Source of the DNA: Phytopseudomonas flavescens | GTDB taxonomy: Bacteria; Pseudomonadota; Gammaproteobacteria; Pseudomonadales; Pseudomonadaceae | DNA length: 64,000 bases | Assembly (NCBI RefSeq): GCF_900100535.1 | Contig: NZ_FNDG01000002.1 | Span: 310,001-374,000 of the forward strand | Direction of reading: 5' to 3' | Shown: positions 1-9,016 of the stretch, piece after piece | How positions within the stretch are numbered: the first letter of the stretch is position 1 | Layout of the letters: every line of letters begins with the position of its first letter | Notes under the pieces: model-generated | Seen by the model: the letters and a program-made list of their open reading frames with translations, nothing else | What the model was told of the DNA's origin: nothing | Database searches by the model: none | Position numbers and translations under genes: made by a program

Positions 1-405
1 CTGACCGACGATGGCCCGCACGGCCTGCTCGAAGGCATCGAACGCGGTGGGCAGGCGCAGGCCCGGGTTGCGCGCGAGCATCGGTGCAAGGAACTGATCG
101 GCCGCGAAGTGGGCGGCGATGATGGCCGGGTCGGCGTCGAGATCGAACATGCGCCGTACGCGCTGGGTCAGTTGCGGCAGGCAGGCTTCAGCCGATGGGC
201 TGTAAGCCAGCTGCACTGCGTTCTGCTCGGGTAGGGGGCTGACGCGAAACCAGCCGGTAACGTCAGCCAGTCGAAAGCTGCGGCAGTAGTCCTGTGCGCC
301 CAGCCGCTCCTGGCCGGCGATGGCGCGCAGGCGGAAGTGCTCGTGGAACTGCTGCCAGTGCCAGGGCGGCTGGTAGGGCAGCAGGAGCGGATCGTTCGGG
401 TTCAT
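1..405 (-). CDS. alkA: DNA-3-methyladenine glycosylase II, AlkA-like (5' part only)
   Basis: The reverse strand reads in one open frame from an ATG at 405 to the window edge, giving 135 residues of an unfinished protein. The segment contains the AlkA-type N-terminal fold region followed by LTQRVRRMFDLDADP, then PTAFDAFEQAVRAIVGQ, which matches the stretch leading into the helix-hairpin-helix glycosylase domain of AlkA. AlkA removes alkylated purines from DNA in base-excision repair. The catalytic Asp and the hairpin lie outside the window. No Ada methyl-transfer domain precedes it, so it looks like stand-alone AlkA, although a longer start cannot be excluded. Confidence 0.75.
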   Translation of the reverse strand, partial: MNPNDPLLLPYQPPWHWQQFHEHFRLRAIAGQERLGAQDYCRSFRLADVTGWFRVSPLPEQNAVQLAYSPSAEACLPQLTQRVRRMFDLDADPAIIAAHFAADQFLAPMLARNPGLRLPTAFDAFEQAVRAIVGQ

Positions 406-629
406 GGCGCAGACGATAACCGTCGTCGGGCCTGTTGTCTGCGTCGAAAGTGACTTTCATAGCGGCAGGCCGGCCCGGTCATTGAGGAGCGCGGCCTCGG
501 CCCCGTACTTGCCAGCCTGGATCGGCATACCGCGATGGATCCGAGCCCTCAGGGGGCGGATGGCATGCATCAGGGTTCCTGGGGCGCGGTGGGGCCGGCC
601 GCAAAGGTACCCAGACCTGGCAACAGGGC

Positions 630-1042
630 ATGCAGATCGACGACCTCGACCAGCCCAAGCGCTGCGTGGCTGCCGCCGCCACACCCGAGGATCTGAAACA
701 CCACAGCCTGCTCGGCCTGAACCATGCACGCGCCGCCAGCGGCTGGCCGCTGTGCGGGGGCGACCAGGAACAGATCATCGTGCCCGTCGGCCACGCCCAG
801 GCCAGCGACGGCGAGGGCGTACGCCGACTGGCCCTGGCCGGCCTCGGACTGGCACGGCTGGCGATGTTCCAGGCGCGCGAGGATATCGCCGCCGGGCGCC
901 TGGTCGTGGTTTTGCAGGCCTGCAACCCGGGAGACCGTGAGGAGGTGCATGCAGTGTCATGGGCCAGGGCGGCTACCTGCCACTGTGCGTCCGGGCGTTC
1001 CTCGAGTTCCTGGTGCGGCACGTGCGGCACGTGCGGCTCTGA
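630..1042 (+). pseudogene. LysR-family regulator remnant (C-terminal half, frameshifted)
   Basis: The forward frame from about 630 encodes TPEDLKHHSLLGLNHARA, then ASDGEGVRRLALAGLGLARL and REDIAAGRLVVVL...NPGDREEVHAV, the typical effector-domain end of a LysR regulator. Near 955-960 the frame breaks and the expected ending (GGYLPLCVRAFLEFLVRHV) continues in another frame to a TGA at 1040-1042. No LysR helix-turn-helix is readable upstream in 406-630. The gene has therefore lost its N-terminal half and carries a frameshift. Just before the stop, GTGCGGCAC is repeated in tandem. Confidence 0.7.
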
Positions 1043-1201
1043 GCCCTTGGCCGGGGCAGTCTCGGGGAATGGCGCCGCAGGCATGCGTCCGGCCCCTGGA
1101 TGGGAGCGTTCCCGACAGAATTTTCACATTCCCTGGCGCACACTCGCGCCGCACTGCGGGCACCTCCGGTGTGGGCGCAGGGCAGACACTCGCTTCCGTG
1201 G

Positions 1202-3295
1202 ATGATGAAAAACATGACCCCTACTGCCGCTCAGGGCACTCCTCCGGCGCCTTCGCGCACCTTCGACCCGCTACGCAGCCAACTGCTCTTCACCCTCTAC
1301 AGCGCCATCGCGCTGCTGCTGATGTACAGCCTGTTGCGTGCCGCCTTGCTGGCCTACAACCGCGACCTGATCGGCGACACGCCGGTGGCGGTGTTCGCCG
1401 AAGCCTTTTTCAACGGCCTGCGTTTCGACCTGCGCGTGGTGGTCTACGCCTGCGCCCCCTTGTTGATCGCCTTGCTCAGCAACCGCGCCATGCGCGTGCG
1501 GGGCTGGCAACGGCTGTGGCTGACCTTTTTCGCCAGTGTGACGCTGTTTCTCGGCCTGGCGGAACTGGATTTCTACAAGGAGTTCCACCAGCGCCTGAAC
1601 AGCCTGGTGTTCCAGTACCTGCAGGAAGACCAGGCCACCGTGATGAGCATGCTGTGGAACGGTTTTCCCGTCCTTCGCTACCTGCTCGCCTGGTTCGTCA
1701 TCACCGGCCTGTTGTGGTGGATGTTCACCCGGTTCGACCGCGCCAGCCGGGCTAACACGCCACGCGGCACGGTCGCCGTCCTGCCTGGTGTGGCCTGGTA
1801 CTGGCGCGTTTCGGTGTTCTTCCTGTGCCTGCTGATCGCCGTGCTGGCCGCCCGCGGCCACTTGCGCCAGGGCCCGCCGCTGCGTTGGGGCGACGCCTAT
1901 ACCACCGAGTCGATGTTCGCCAACCAATTGGGGCTCAATGGTACGTTGACCCTGTTCACCGCAGCCCAGGCGAGTTTCGGCCCGCATCGCGACAACACCT
2001 GGCAACCCACTCTGGAAGACGACCTGGCCCGGCAGATCACCCGCGACATGTTGCTGACCCCGGACGATAAGCTGGTCGACGCCGACAGTGCCGCCATCCG
2101 GCGTGTCTACACGCCACCTGCCGACGGCACGCTGCCGATCCGCAACGTGGTGGTCATCCTGATGGAGAGTTTCGCCGGCCATTCCGTCGGTGCACTCGGC
2201 GCGCCAGGCAACATCACCCCTTACTTCGACAAGCTGAGCAAGGAAGGGCTGCTGTTCGACCGCTTCTTCTCCAATGGCACCCATACCCACCAGGGCATGT
2301 TCGCCACCATGGCCTGCTTCCCCAACCTGCCGGGCTTCGAGTACCTGATGCGCACGCCGGAAGGCGCCCACAAGTTCTCCGGGTTGCCGCAACTGCTGGG
2401 GGGCCGTGGCTTCGATAACCTGTATGTCTATAACGGCAATTTCCAGTGGGACAACCAGTCCGGCTTCTTCAGCAACCAGGGCATGACCGATTTCATCGGC
2501 CGCGAGGATTTCGTCGATCCGGTATTCATGGATCCCACCTGGGGCGTGTCCGATCAGGACATGTTCGACCGCGGTGCCCTGGAGCTGAAAACCAACTACG
2601 GCGACAAGCCGTTCTATGCGCTGCTGCAGACCCTGTCCAACCACACGCCTTACGCCTTGCCCAAGGATCTGCCGGTGCAACCGGTGCTGATCGACGGCAA
2701 GGAGAACCTGCACCGCACGGCGATGCGCTATTCGGACTGGGCCCTGGGGCAGTTCTTCGAGAAGGCGCGCAAGGAGCCTTACTTCAAGGAAACCCTGTTC
2801 GTGGTGGTGGGTGACCACGGCTTCGGTGGTTTCGACCAGGTCACCGAGATGGACCTGCAACGTTTCAACGTGCCGCTGTTGCTGATCGCGCCGGGGATTC
2901 AGGAGAAGTTCGGCAAGGTCAGCCACACCGTGGGGACCCAGGTCGATATCGTGCCGACCATCATGGGCCGCCTGGGTGGTGAAGTGCGGCACCAGTGCTG
3001 GGGGCGCGACCTGCTCAACCTGCCGGACGGCGACGGTGGCATTGGCGTGATCAAGCCGTCGGGCGGTGACCAGACAGTGGCCATCGTCACCCCCGATCAG
3101 GTGCTGGTGCAGCCCAAGGGCTTCGAACCGCGCCTGTATCGCTACAGCCTGGGCGCCAAGCCGACCGCCGAGCGCATCGAGGGCCCGGTCGACGAGTTGC
3201 TGAAGAGGCGCCTCGAAGGCTTCCTGCAGACCGCCACCAAGAGCCTGCTGGATAACAGCGCCGGCGTGGAGGACGGCATGCCCGACAAGCCCTAG
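1202..3295 (+). CDS. LTA synthase family membrane sulfatase/phosphotransferase
   Basis: An inner-membrane enzyme of the LtaS/alkaline phosphatase superfamily. In the Gram-negative cell such proteins act at the periplasmic face and move or remove phospho-alcohol or sulfo groups, but the substrate here is unknown. About five hydrophobic segments fill the first 230 residues (for example around LLFTLYSAIALLLMYSLL and VSVFFLCLLIAVLA). The sulfatase domain follows, with the metal-binding NVVVILMESFAGH, a Thr-rich candidate nucleophile segment (FSNGTHTHQGMF) and VVGDHGFGG. I chose the ATG at 1202 because an extended frame to 1100 encodes low-complexity sequence without homologous character. It stands alone with no clear operon partner. 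Confidence 0.85.
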   Translation: MMKNMTPTAAQGTPPAPSRTFDPLRSQLLFTLYSAIALLLMYSLLRAALLAYNRDLIGDTPVAVFAEAFFNGLRFDLRVVVYACAPLLIALLSNRAMRVRGWQRLWLTFFASVTLFLGLAELDFYKEFHQRLNSLVFQYLQEDQATVMSMLWNGFPVLRYLLAWFVITGLLWWMFTRFDRASRANTPRGTVAVLPGVAWYWRVSVFFLCLLIAVLAARGHLRQGPPLRWGDAYTTESMFANQLGLNGTLTLFTAAQASFGPHRDNTWQPTLEDDLARQITRDMLLTPDDKLVDADSAAIRRVYTPPADGTLPIRNVVVILMESFAGHSVGALGAPGNITPYFDKLSKEGLLFDRFFSNGTHTHQGMFATMACFPNLPGFEYLMRTPEGAHKFSGLPQLLGGRGFDNLYVYNGNFQWDNQSGFFSNQGMTDFIGREDFVDPVFMDPTWGVSDQDMFDRGALELKTNYGDKPFYALLQTLSNHTPYALPKDLPVQPVLIDGKENLHRTAMRYSDWALGQFFEKARKEPYFKETLFVVVGDHGFGGFDQVTEMDLQRFNVPLLLIAPGIQEKFGKVSHTVGTQVDIVPTIMGRLGGEVRHQCWGRDLLNLPDGDGGIGVIKPSGGDQTVAIVTPDQVLVQPKGFEPRLYRYSLGAKPTAERIEGPVDELLKRRLEGFLQTATKSLLDNSAGVEDGMPDKP

Positions 3296-3424
3296 CGGCG
3301 CGTCGCTCCCCTACGTCGTGGTACGCGAGCCTGGCCTGCCGTCGATGGGCGCCCGCGCTCGCGCCGTGCCTGTTGCGTGGGCCTGGCTGCTAGAATCCGG
3401 CTTCCTTGTTCTGGAGAAGAGCCG

Positions 3425-4018
3425 ATGGATGCCCTCGATGCGTTGATCAACCGCGTTTCCGTTCCCCGTCTGATCGAACCCGGGCCGAGCGCTGTTCAGC
3501 GTGAGCAGCTGTTTCGCGCCGCGTTGCGCGCGCCGGACCACGGGCAACTGCGCCCCTGGCGGTTCCTGACCGTCGAGGGCGAGGCCCGGCATGCCCTGGG
3601 CGAGCTGTATGCCGGTGCGCTGATGGCCAGGCCGGTCGAAGCGAGCGAGGACGCCCTGGCCAAGGCACGCAACATGCCCCTGCGCGCGCCCTTGCTGGTG
3701 GTCGTCATCGCCCGCCTGCAAGAGCACCCGAAGGTGCCCGCCCAGGAGCAGTTGCTGGCCGCCGGGTGTGCAGCTCACGGCATCCTGCTCGCCGCTCACG
3801 CCCAGGGTATCGGCGCCGTGTGGCGCACCGGCGAGCTGTCCCACGACCGACATGTCGATGCAGGCCTGGGGCTTGCCGCGAACGAGCGGATCGTCGGCTA
3901 TCTCTATCTGGGAACGCCGGAGCGGGAACTGCGCTCGCCGCCGCAGCCAACCGTCGACGATTTCGTCGCGGCCTGGCGCGGCGAGGAGCTGTCGCGCGGT
4001 AGCGTTGACAGGCCCTAG
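3425..4018 (+). CDS. Nitroreductase family protein (YdjA-like)
   Basis: A small FMN-dependent NAD(P)H nitroreductase-fold protein of 197 residues, the size of the YdjA subgroup. Visible features are the N-terminal RxSVPRL segment, APDHGQLRPWRFLTVEG (flavin phosphate region) and the C-terminal GIGAVWRTGEL and GYLYLGTP motifs. The start at 3425 has GGAGA 9 bases upstream. The natural end is probably near FVAAWRG. The last eight codons or so (SRGSVDRP) lie in a 21-base terminal inverted repeat of a mobile element, and the TAG stop falls in a CTAG that also supplies the stop of the convergent lacI-type gene. Confidence 0.85.
   Translation: MDALDALINRVSVPRLIEPGPSAVQREQLFRAALRAPDHGQLRPWRFLTVEGEARHALGELYAGALMARPVEASEDALAKARNMPLRAPLLVVVIARLQEHPKVPAQEQLLAAGCAAHGILLAAHAQGIGAVWRTGELSHDRHVDAGLGLAANERIVGYLYLGTPERELRSPPQPTVDDFVAAWRGEELSRGSVDRP
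3994..4018 (+). repeat. Terminal inverted repeat remnant of a MITE-like element
   Basis: Bases 3994-4014 match the right end of the complete element at 52266-52286 at 20 of 21 positions and are followed by CTAG, as in that copy. No matching left end is visible upstream within the nitroreductase gene, so this is a one-ended relic. It encodes the last residues and the stop of the nitroreductase. Confidence 0.7.
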
Positions 4019-5061
4019 CTGCTTTCCCGCTCGATCAGCTCGCACACCAGCGGTTGCGGGGCATCGCTCGATGCCTCCTCGAGAACCCCTAGTTTCTGCA
4101 GGATGCGCTGCGCCGCCACTTCGCCGATCTGCCTGGCCGGTGGCCGGATGGTGGTCAGGCTGGGGATCAGCATCGGCGCGAAGGCGTAATCACCAAAGCC
4201 CACCACCGCGCAGTCTTCCGGTATGCGCAGGTCGGCGCGGCGGCCGGCGAGCAGGCCGCCAGCGGCCAGGTTGTCGTTGGCGAAGATGATCGCATCCGGG
4301 CGCTGCGCCCCTTGCATCAGGCTTTCCATTGCCTGCTTGCCCGCCTCGAAGGGTTGCAGGTTCTCATCCGGTGCGAACGCCCAAGGTTCGAGACTTGCTG
4401 CCCGCAAGGTATCGGCATAGCCGTCGCGGCGCTCCAGCGCGCTGAAATCCCCCGGCACGCTGTTCTGCACGAACGCGATGCGCCGGTAGCCCTTGTCGAG
4501 CAGATAGCGGGCGGCGCTGACGCCCACTTCGTAATGCAGAAAACCCACCTGCAGGGGCGCCCGCTCGGGGCGGTAGTCCCAGATCTCCACCAGCGGGATG
4601 TCGGCATCAGCCAGCATCTTCTCCGTCCCGGCGCTGTGGAAGTGGCTGGTGACCACCAGAGCGGCCGGCGACCAGCCGAGAAAGGCGCGCACTGCGCTTT
4701 CTTCCTGTTCTTCGCTGAAATAGCTGGAAGCCAGCAGCAACTGGTAGCCGTGGCGGCTGAGGGTGTCGCTGAAGCCCTGGATGGTCTGGGCGAAGATCGG
4801 CCCGGAGATGTTCGGGATGACCATGCCGACGATCCGCCCCCGCGCGGATGCCAGCCCGCCAGCCACCAGGTTGGGCACATAGCCCAATTCGTCCACCGCA
4901 CTGCGGATGCGCTCACGCAGTTCCTCGGACACCTGATCCGGCTGGTTGAAGTAGCGCGAGATGGTGATCGAGGACACGCCGACGCGCTCTGCGACGCTGC
5001 TCAGGGTAATACGGCCAGCGCCGCGTCTCTTGCGCGGTGAATCGGCTGGAGGGCGCGACAT
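4015..5061 (-). CDS. LacI/GntR-type transcriptional regulator
   Basis: A 348-residue LacI-family regulator. The N-terminal helix-turn-helix reads ITLSSVAERVGVSSITISRYFNQPDQVSEELRERI, and a periplasmic-binding-protein-like effector domain follows, starting at RIVGMVIPNISGPIFAQTIQGF, so a small ligand, probably a sugar or sugar acid, is expected. I prefer the ATG at 5061, which has AGGA 7 bases upstream, over ATGs at 5076 and further out. It is divergent from the TonB receptor gene, and the 283-base gap holds two palindromes of the type bound by this family (5103-5118 and 5214-5229), so it probably represses itself and the divergent unit. Its TAG stop shares CTAG with the nitroreductase stop. 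Confidence 0.9.
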   Translation of the reverse strand: MSRPPADSPRKRRGAGRITLSSVAERVGVSSITISRYFNQPDQVSEELRERIRSAVDELGYVPNLVAGGLASARGRIVGMVIPNISGPIFAQTIQGFSDTLSRHGYQLLLASSYFSEEQEESAVRAFLGWSPAALVVTSHFHSAGTEKMLADADIPLVEIWDYRPERAPLQVGFLHYEVGVSAARYLLDKGYRRIAFVQNSVPGDFSALERRDGYADTLRAASLEPWAFAPDENLQPFEAGKQAMESLMQGAQRPDAIIFANDNLAAGGLLAGRRADLRIPEDCAVVGFGDYAFAPMLIPSLTTIRPPARQIGEVAAQRILQKLGVLEEASSDAPQPLVCELIERESS

Positions 5062-5102
5062 GGGCTGATCCTGCATGCGACTCGGGCGCTCAACATACTG
5101 CA

Positions 5103-5118
5103 GCGTTAGCGCTAACAG
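5103..5118. promoter_or_regulatory. Palindromic LacI-family operator, copy 1
   Basis: GTTAGCGCTAAC is a perfect 12-base palindrome with the central CpG typical of LacI-family operators, inside GCGTTAGCGCTAACAG. It lies 42 bases upstream of the chosen regulator start and downstream of an A/T-rich tract (about 5145-5180) that could carry the regulator promoter, a position suited to autorepression. Confidence 0.7.
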
Positions 5119-5213
5119 AAGAGGGCGTGGCGATCCTGGATATTTATTTTTTTGGAATATAAAAAGCATTTTTTAGTATTTGACGATCTCTGGGGGCCTC
5201 TCCACACTTTGCC

Positions 5214-5229
5214 CTGTTAGCGCTAACAG
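5214..5229. promoter_or_regulatory. Palindromic LacI-family operator, copy 2
   Basis: CTGTTAGCGCTAACAG is a perfect 16-base palindrome whose 12-base core equals copy 1. The two centres are 111 bases apart. A possible -35 TTGACG (5180-5185) with a weak -10 (CACACT, 5203-5208) lies immediately upstream, which would put this operator over the start site of the TonB receptor transcript. Confidence 0.72.
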
Positions 5230-5344
5230 CGCATCGCACCCTTGTCGCATGACTGCCACTCGCACGAGCGAGATCCGTTGACGACTGTGTGCAGTACGCT
5301 CGCCATGGGGCGAGCATCACTCGGTCAATCAGGCAGTGAACGCC

Positions 5345-7570
5345 ATGCATAACGCATTTTTGCCGGCCGCCCGCAGTGCGCGCCGCCTCCGTGGTTCGAT
5401 TTCCCTCCACCCACTGGCGGTCGCCGTGGTGCTCGCTTCCGGGGCCGCACCGCTCTGGGCGGCCGAGCCAAGCGAGCCCGCCGCCACCTCGTTGAAAGCC
5501 GTGACGGTCACCGCGACCCGCCGCGAGCAATCCCTGCAGGACGTGCCGGTCGCCGTGTCGGTGGTCGATGGCGAGCAGCTCGAACGTGACAATCGCAACG
5601 GCGTCGCCAGCATCGTGCAGCAGGTGCCTACCCTGAACTTCCGCTCAGGTGCATCGAACAAGGACACCTCGCTGTTCATTCGCGGTGTGGGCACCATCTC
5701 CACCTCGCCGGGTGTCGAGCCGACGGTGGCGACGGTGGTCGACGGCGTGGTGTTCGGCCGGCCGGGTCAGTCGACCCTGGACCTGCTCGATCTCGAGCGC
5801 ATCGAGGTGCTGCGTGGCCCTCAAGGCACCTTGTTCGGCAAGAACGCCTCGGCTGGCGTCCTCAACATCGTTACCCGTGAGGCGCCCGAGGAGACCCGCG
5901 GTTATGTGGATTACTCGCACTTCGGTGGTGGCAACGAAAACCGCCTGCGCTTCGGCATCGGCGGCCGGTTGACCGACACCCTCAAGGGGTCGCTGAGTAC
6001 CCTGTGGGGCCGCTACGACGGCAACGTCGAGAATGTCGCCAATGGCCATGACGTCAACGGTTACGACCGCAAGGGCGTGCGTGGCAAGCTGCAGTTCGAG
6101 CCCAACGAGGATTTCACATTCACCCTGATCGGTGATTACCTGGAAGGCGAAGACACCATTCCCAGCGGCATCATCGTCTCGACCACCGCGCCGGCCCTGG
6201 CCGCCGGTTTGCGGCCGAGCGAGCACAACAGCAAGATCAACAGCGACTACAAGACCCACGTCGAGGACACCAATACCGGCTTGTCCGGGCAGGCCGACTG
6301 GAGCCTGGGTGATTTCACGCTGACCTCGATCACTGCCTGGCGCGGCTGGGACAACACCCAGTACCAGGATGGCGACCGCAGTGCCCAACTGCCGACCACT
6401 GCCTCTCACGACAAGGGCGACGTACGCTACGACCAGTATTCTCAGGAGCTGCGCCTGGCTTCGCCAAAAGGCGAATTTCTCGAATACGTGGTGGGCGCCT
6501 TCTACATGCATGGCCGTTCGGATGAGGTCTATCGCCGTGAATCGATCAACGGCGGCGTTACCAACAACGGCCGTGCCGATTACAGCGTGACCAACGACAG
6601 CTACGCGGTGTTTGGCGAGAACACCTTCCATTTCACCGATGATTTGCGCGGCATCCTCGGTCTGCGCTGGACCCATGACGACGTCGAGTACGATCACCGT
6701 CGCGCCTCCACATCGGCCACGGCAGTCACCGGCATCCAGCCAGCGACGCGCAGCTCCGGTTCGGTCGATGAAGATGGCTGGACCGGCCGTATCGGCGGTC
6801 AGTACGACTTCACCGACAACCTGATGGGCTACGCCACCTACTCGCGTGGTTACAAGGGGCCAGCCTACAACGTGTTCTTCAACATGCAGCCGCGCGATAC
6901 CGAGGCGCTGAAACCGGAGACCTCGGATTCGTACGAAATCGGCCTGAAGAGCACCGCCTGGAACAACCGCCTGATCACCAACCTCGCGGTATTCCACACC
7001 GATTACGATAACTACCAGGCCAACTTCTTCGACACCGTGGCCAATCAGGTGGTCACCCGCCTGATCAACGCTGGCAGCGTCAAGACCCAGGGCGTCGAGC
7101 TGGACTACAGCCTGCAGGCCACTCGTCAGCTGAAACTGTCCGGTGCCGTTGCCTACACCAAGGCGCGGGTCGACAGCTTCCAGTGCCCGCCGGGCGCTGC
7201 GGCAACCTGCGATATCGATGGCTCGCCATTGCCGTTCACGCCGGACTGGAAGAGCTACGTGCGTGCCGACTACAGCATCCCGCTGGACAACGGCCTGGAC
7301 GTGGAACTGAGCTCGGACTACAGCTGGCAGGACAAGGTGCAGTACAGCCTCGACCAGAACCCAGGCACCACCCAGAGCGCCTACGGCATCTGGAATGCCA
7401 GCGTGGCCCTGGCCAACTACAACGATGGCTGGCGTGTGGCGCTGTTGGCGAAGAACCTCACCGACAAGTCCTACTCCACCCTGTTGGCCTCGGGCGGTAA
7501 CCATATCTATCGTATGGCGCCCCGTGACGATCAACGCTATTTCGGTGTGCAGTTACGTAAAGACTTTTGA
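5345..7570 (+). CDS. TonB-dependent outer membrane receptor
   Basis: A 741-residue outer-membrane transporter that takes up a ligand too large or scarce for porins, using TonB energy. A signal peptide ends near LWAAEP. A TonB box-like KAVTVTATRREQ follows, then the plug domain (DVPVAVSVVDGEQL..., FIRGVG, LERIEVLRGPQGTLFGKNASAGVLNIVTR) and a beta-barrel that finishes with an aromatic residue (VQLRKDF). I chose the ATG at 5345, although a GTG at 5336 is also possible. It is the first gene of a unit behind two LacI-type operators and is followed by a monooxygenase, hydrolase, reductase and binding protein. The ligand is unknown and is probably the substrate of those enzymes. Confidence 0.92.
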   Translation: MHNAFLPAARSARRLRGSISLHPLAVAVVLASGAAPLWAAEPSEPAATSLKAVTVTATRREQSLQDVPVAVSVVDGEQLERDNRNGVASIVQQVPTLNFRSGASNKDTSLFIRGVGTISTSPGVEPTVATVVDGVVFGRPGQSTLDLLDLERIEVLRGPQGTLFGKNASAGVLNIVTREAPEETRGYVDYSHFGGGNENRLRFGIGGRLTDTLKGSLSTLWGRYDGNVENVANGHDVNGYDRKGVRGKLQFEPNEDFTFTLIGDYLEGEDTIPSGIIVSTTAPALAAGLRPSEHNSKINSDYKTHVEDTNTGLSGQADWSLGDFTLTSITAWRGWDNTQYQDGDRSAQLPTTASHDKGDVRYDQYSQELRLASPKGEFLEYVVGAFYMHGRSDEVYRRESINGGVTNNGRADYSVTNDSYAVFGENTFHFTDDLRGILGLRWTHDDVEYDHRRASTSATAVTGIQPATRSSGSVDEDGWTGRIGGQYDFTDNLMGYATYSRGYKGPAYNVFFNMQPRDTEALKPETSDSYEIGLKSTAWNNRLITNLAVFHTDYDNYQANFFDTVANQVVTRLINAGSVKTQGVELDYSLQATRQLKLSGAVAYTKARVDSFQCPPGAAATCDIDGSPLPFTPDWKSYVRADYSIPLDNGLDVELSSDYSWQDKVQYSLDQNPGTTQSAYGIWNASVALANYNDGWRVALLAKNLTDKSYSTLLASGGNHIYRMAPRDDQRYFGVQLRKDF

Positions 7571-7675
7571 TGCAAGTCAGGTGCGCCCAAGCAGTCGGTG
7601 CGCCTGTCTCGCGTGCGCAACCCGCCCGAGCCGACAGAACGGCAGGGCGGTCATGCATTCACCCAGGGATTCATC

Positions 7676-9016
7676 ATGACTCGATCCACCCGCCGGCTCA
7701 GCCTTGGTGCCTTTCTCATGGCCACCGGGCACCACGTCGCTGCCTGGCGCCATCCGGATGTACCAGCCGATCCGCTGGATTTCTCGGTGTACAAACGTAC
7801 TGCGCAGATCGCCGAAGCGGCCTGCTTCGACGCGCTGTTCGTGGCCGACAGCGTGGCCGCACCGACCGATGCCATCGCCAGCCGGATGCCGCGCTCGGCG
7901 CATTTCGAACCGCTGACGCTGCTTTCTGCGCTGAGCGCGGTGACCGAGCGCATCGGCCTGATCAGCACGGTGACCACCAGCTACAACGAGCCCTATCACG
8001 TGGCCCGCAAGTTCGCCTCCCTCGACCAGCTCTCCGGTGGTCGCGCGGGCTGGAACCTGGTGACCTCGGACGCCGCCGCCGAGGCCTACAACTTCGGCCG
8101 CGACGCGCACATTCCCCACGCCGAGCGCTATGCCCGCGCGCGGGAGTTCCATGATGTGGTCACCGGGCTCTGGGACAGCTGGGCGGATGACGCCTTCCTG
8201 CACGACAAGGCAAGCGGCCAGTTCTTCGATCCGGCCAAACTGCATGTGCTCGACCATCAGGGAGAGCACTTCAAGGTACGCGGGCCGCTGAACGTGGCCC
8301 GCTCGCCCCAGGGCAGACCGGTGATCGTTCAGGCGGGCTCCTCGGAAACCGGTCGGCAGCTCGCCGCAGAGACCGCCGAAGTGGTCTTCACGGCGCAGAC
8401 CTCGCTGGCCAAGGCCCAGGCGTTCTATGCCGATCTCAAGGGTCGGTTGCACGGCTTCGGGCGCCGCGAGGATTCGCTGAAGATCATGCCCGGCGTGTTC
8501 GTGGTGGTCGGTCAGAGCGAGGGCGAAGCCCGCGAGAAATTCGAGCGTTTCCAGGACCTGGTCGAACCACAGGTCGGCATCGCGCTGCTGGGGCGCATGC
8601 TGGGCAACTTCGATCTGTCCGGCTACCCGGCCGATGGTCCGCTGCCGGAGCTGCCGCTGACCGAGAATGGTCAGCAGAGCCGGCAGAAACTGCTGACCGA
8701 GCTGGCAGGGGCGGAGAACCTGACCCTGGCGCAACTGGGGCGGCGTATCGCTGGCGGGCGCGGGCATTACAGCCTGATCGGCACGCCCACGCAGATCGCC
8801 GATGAACTACAGGCCTGGTTCGAGGAGCGCGGCGCCGACGGCTTCAACGTGCTGGTACCGCATCTGCCTGCCGGTCTGGAAGATTTCGCCACGCAGGTGG
8901 TGCCCGAACTGCAGCGCCGGGGGCTGTTCCGCCGCGAGTACCAAGGCCGTACCCTGCGCGATCACCTGGGCCTGAATGCGCCGCAGAACCGTTTCTTCGC
9001 ACAGGAAAATCGATGA
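7676..9016 (+). CDS. LLM-class flavin-dependent monooxygenase (NtaA/SnaA/DszA type)
   Basis: A 446-residue bacterial luciferase-like monooxygenase that would use FMNH2 from a separate reductase and O2 to oxidise an organic substrate. The opening [21 protein letters not shown], the central [32 protein letters not shown] region and [16 protein letters not shown] place it in the NtaA/SnaA/DszA branch, whose members act on nitrilotriacetate, sulfones and related compounds. The start at 7676 has CAGGGA upstream. Its TGA overlaps the next ATG, so translation is coupled to the hydrolase. No flavin reductase gene is present nearby. Substrate unknown; an organosulfur compound is possible because an SsuA-like protein is in the same unit. 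Confidence 0.9.
   Translation: MTRSTRRLSLGAFLMATGHHVAAWRHPDVPADPLDFSVYKRTAQIAEAACFDALFVADSVAAPTDAIASRMPRSAHFEPLTLLSALSAVTERIGLISTVTTSYNEPYHVARKFASLDQLSGGRAGWNLVTSDAAAEAYNFGRDAHIPHAERYARAREFHDVVTGLWDSWADDAFLHDKASGQFFDPAKLHVLDHQGEHFKVRGPLNVARSPQGRPVIVQAGSSETGRQLAAETAEVVFTAQTSLAKAQAFYADLKGRLHGFGRREDSLKIMPGVFVVVGQSEGEAREKFERFQDLVEPQVGIALLGRMLGNFDLSGYPADGPLPELPLTENGQQSRQKLLTELAGAENLTLAQLGRRIAGGRGHYSLIGTPTQIADELQAWFEERGADGFNVLVPHLPAGLEDFATQVVPELQRRGLFRREYQGRTLRDHLGLNAPQNRFFAQENR

Noticed and set aside
1271..2992. A long open frame (573 codons) on the strand opposite the LtaS-like gene
   Set aside because: It mirrors the codon pattern of the real gene, as is common in GC-rich DNA, and its translation is low-complexity His/Gln/Gly-rich sequence without any domain.
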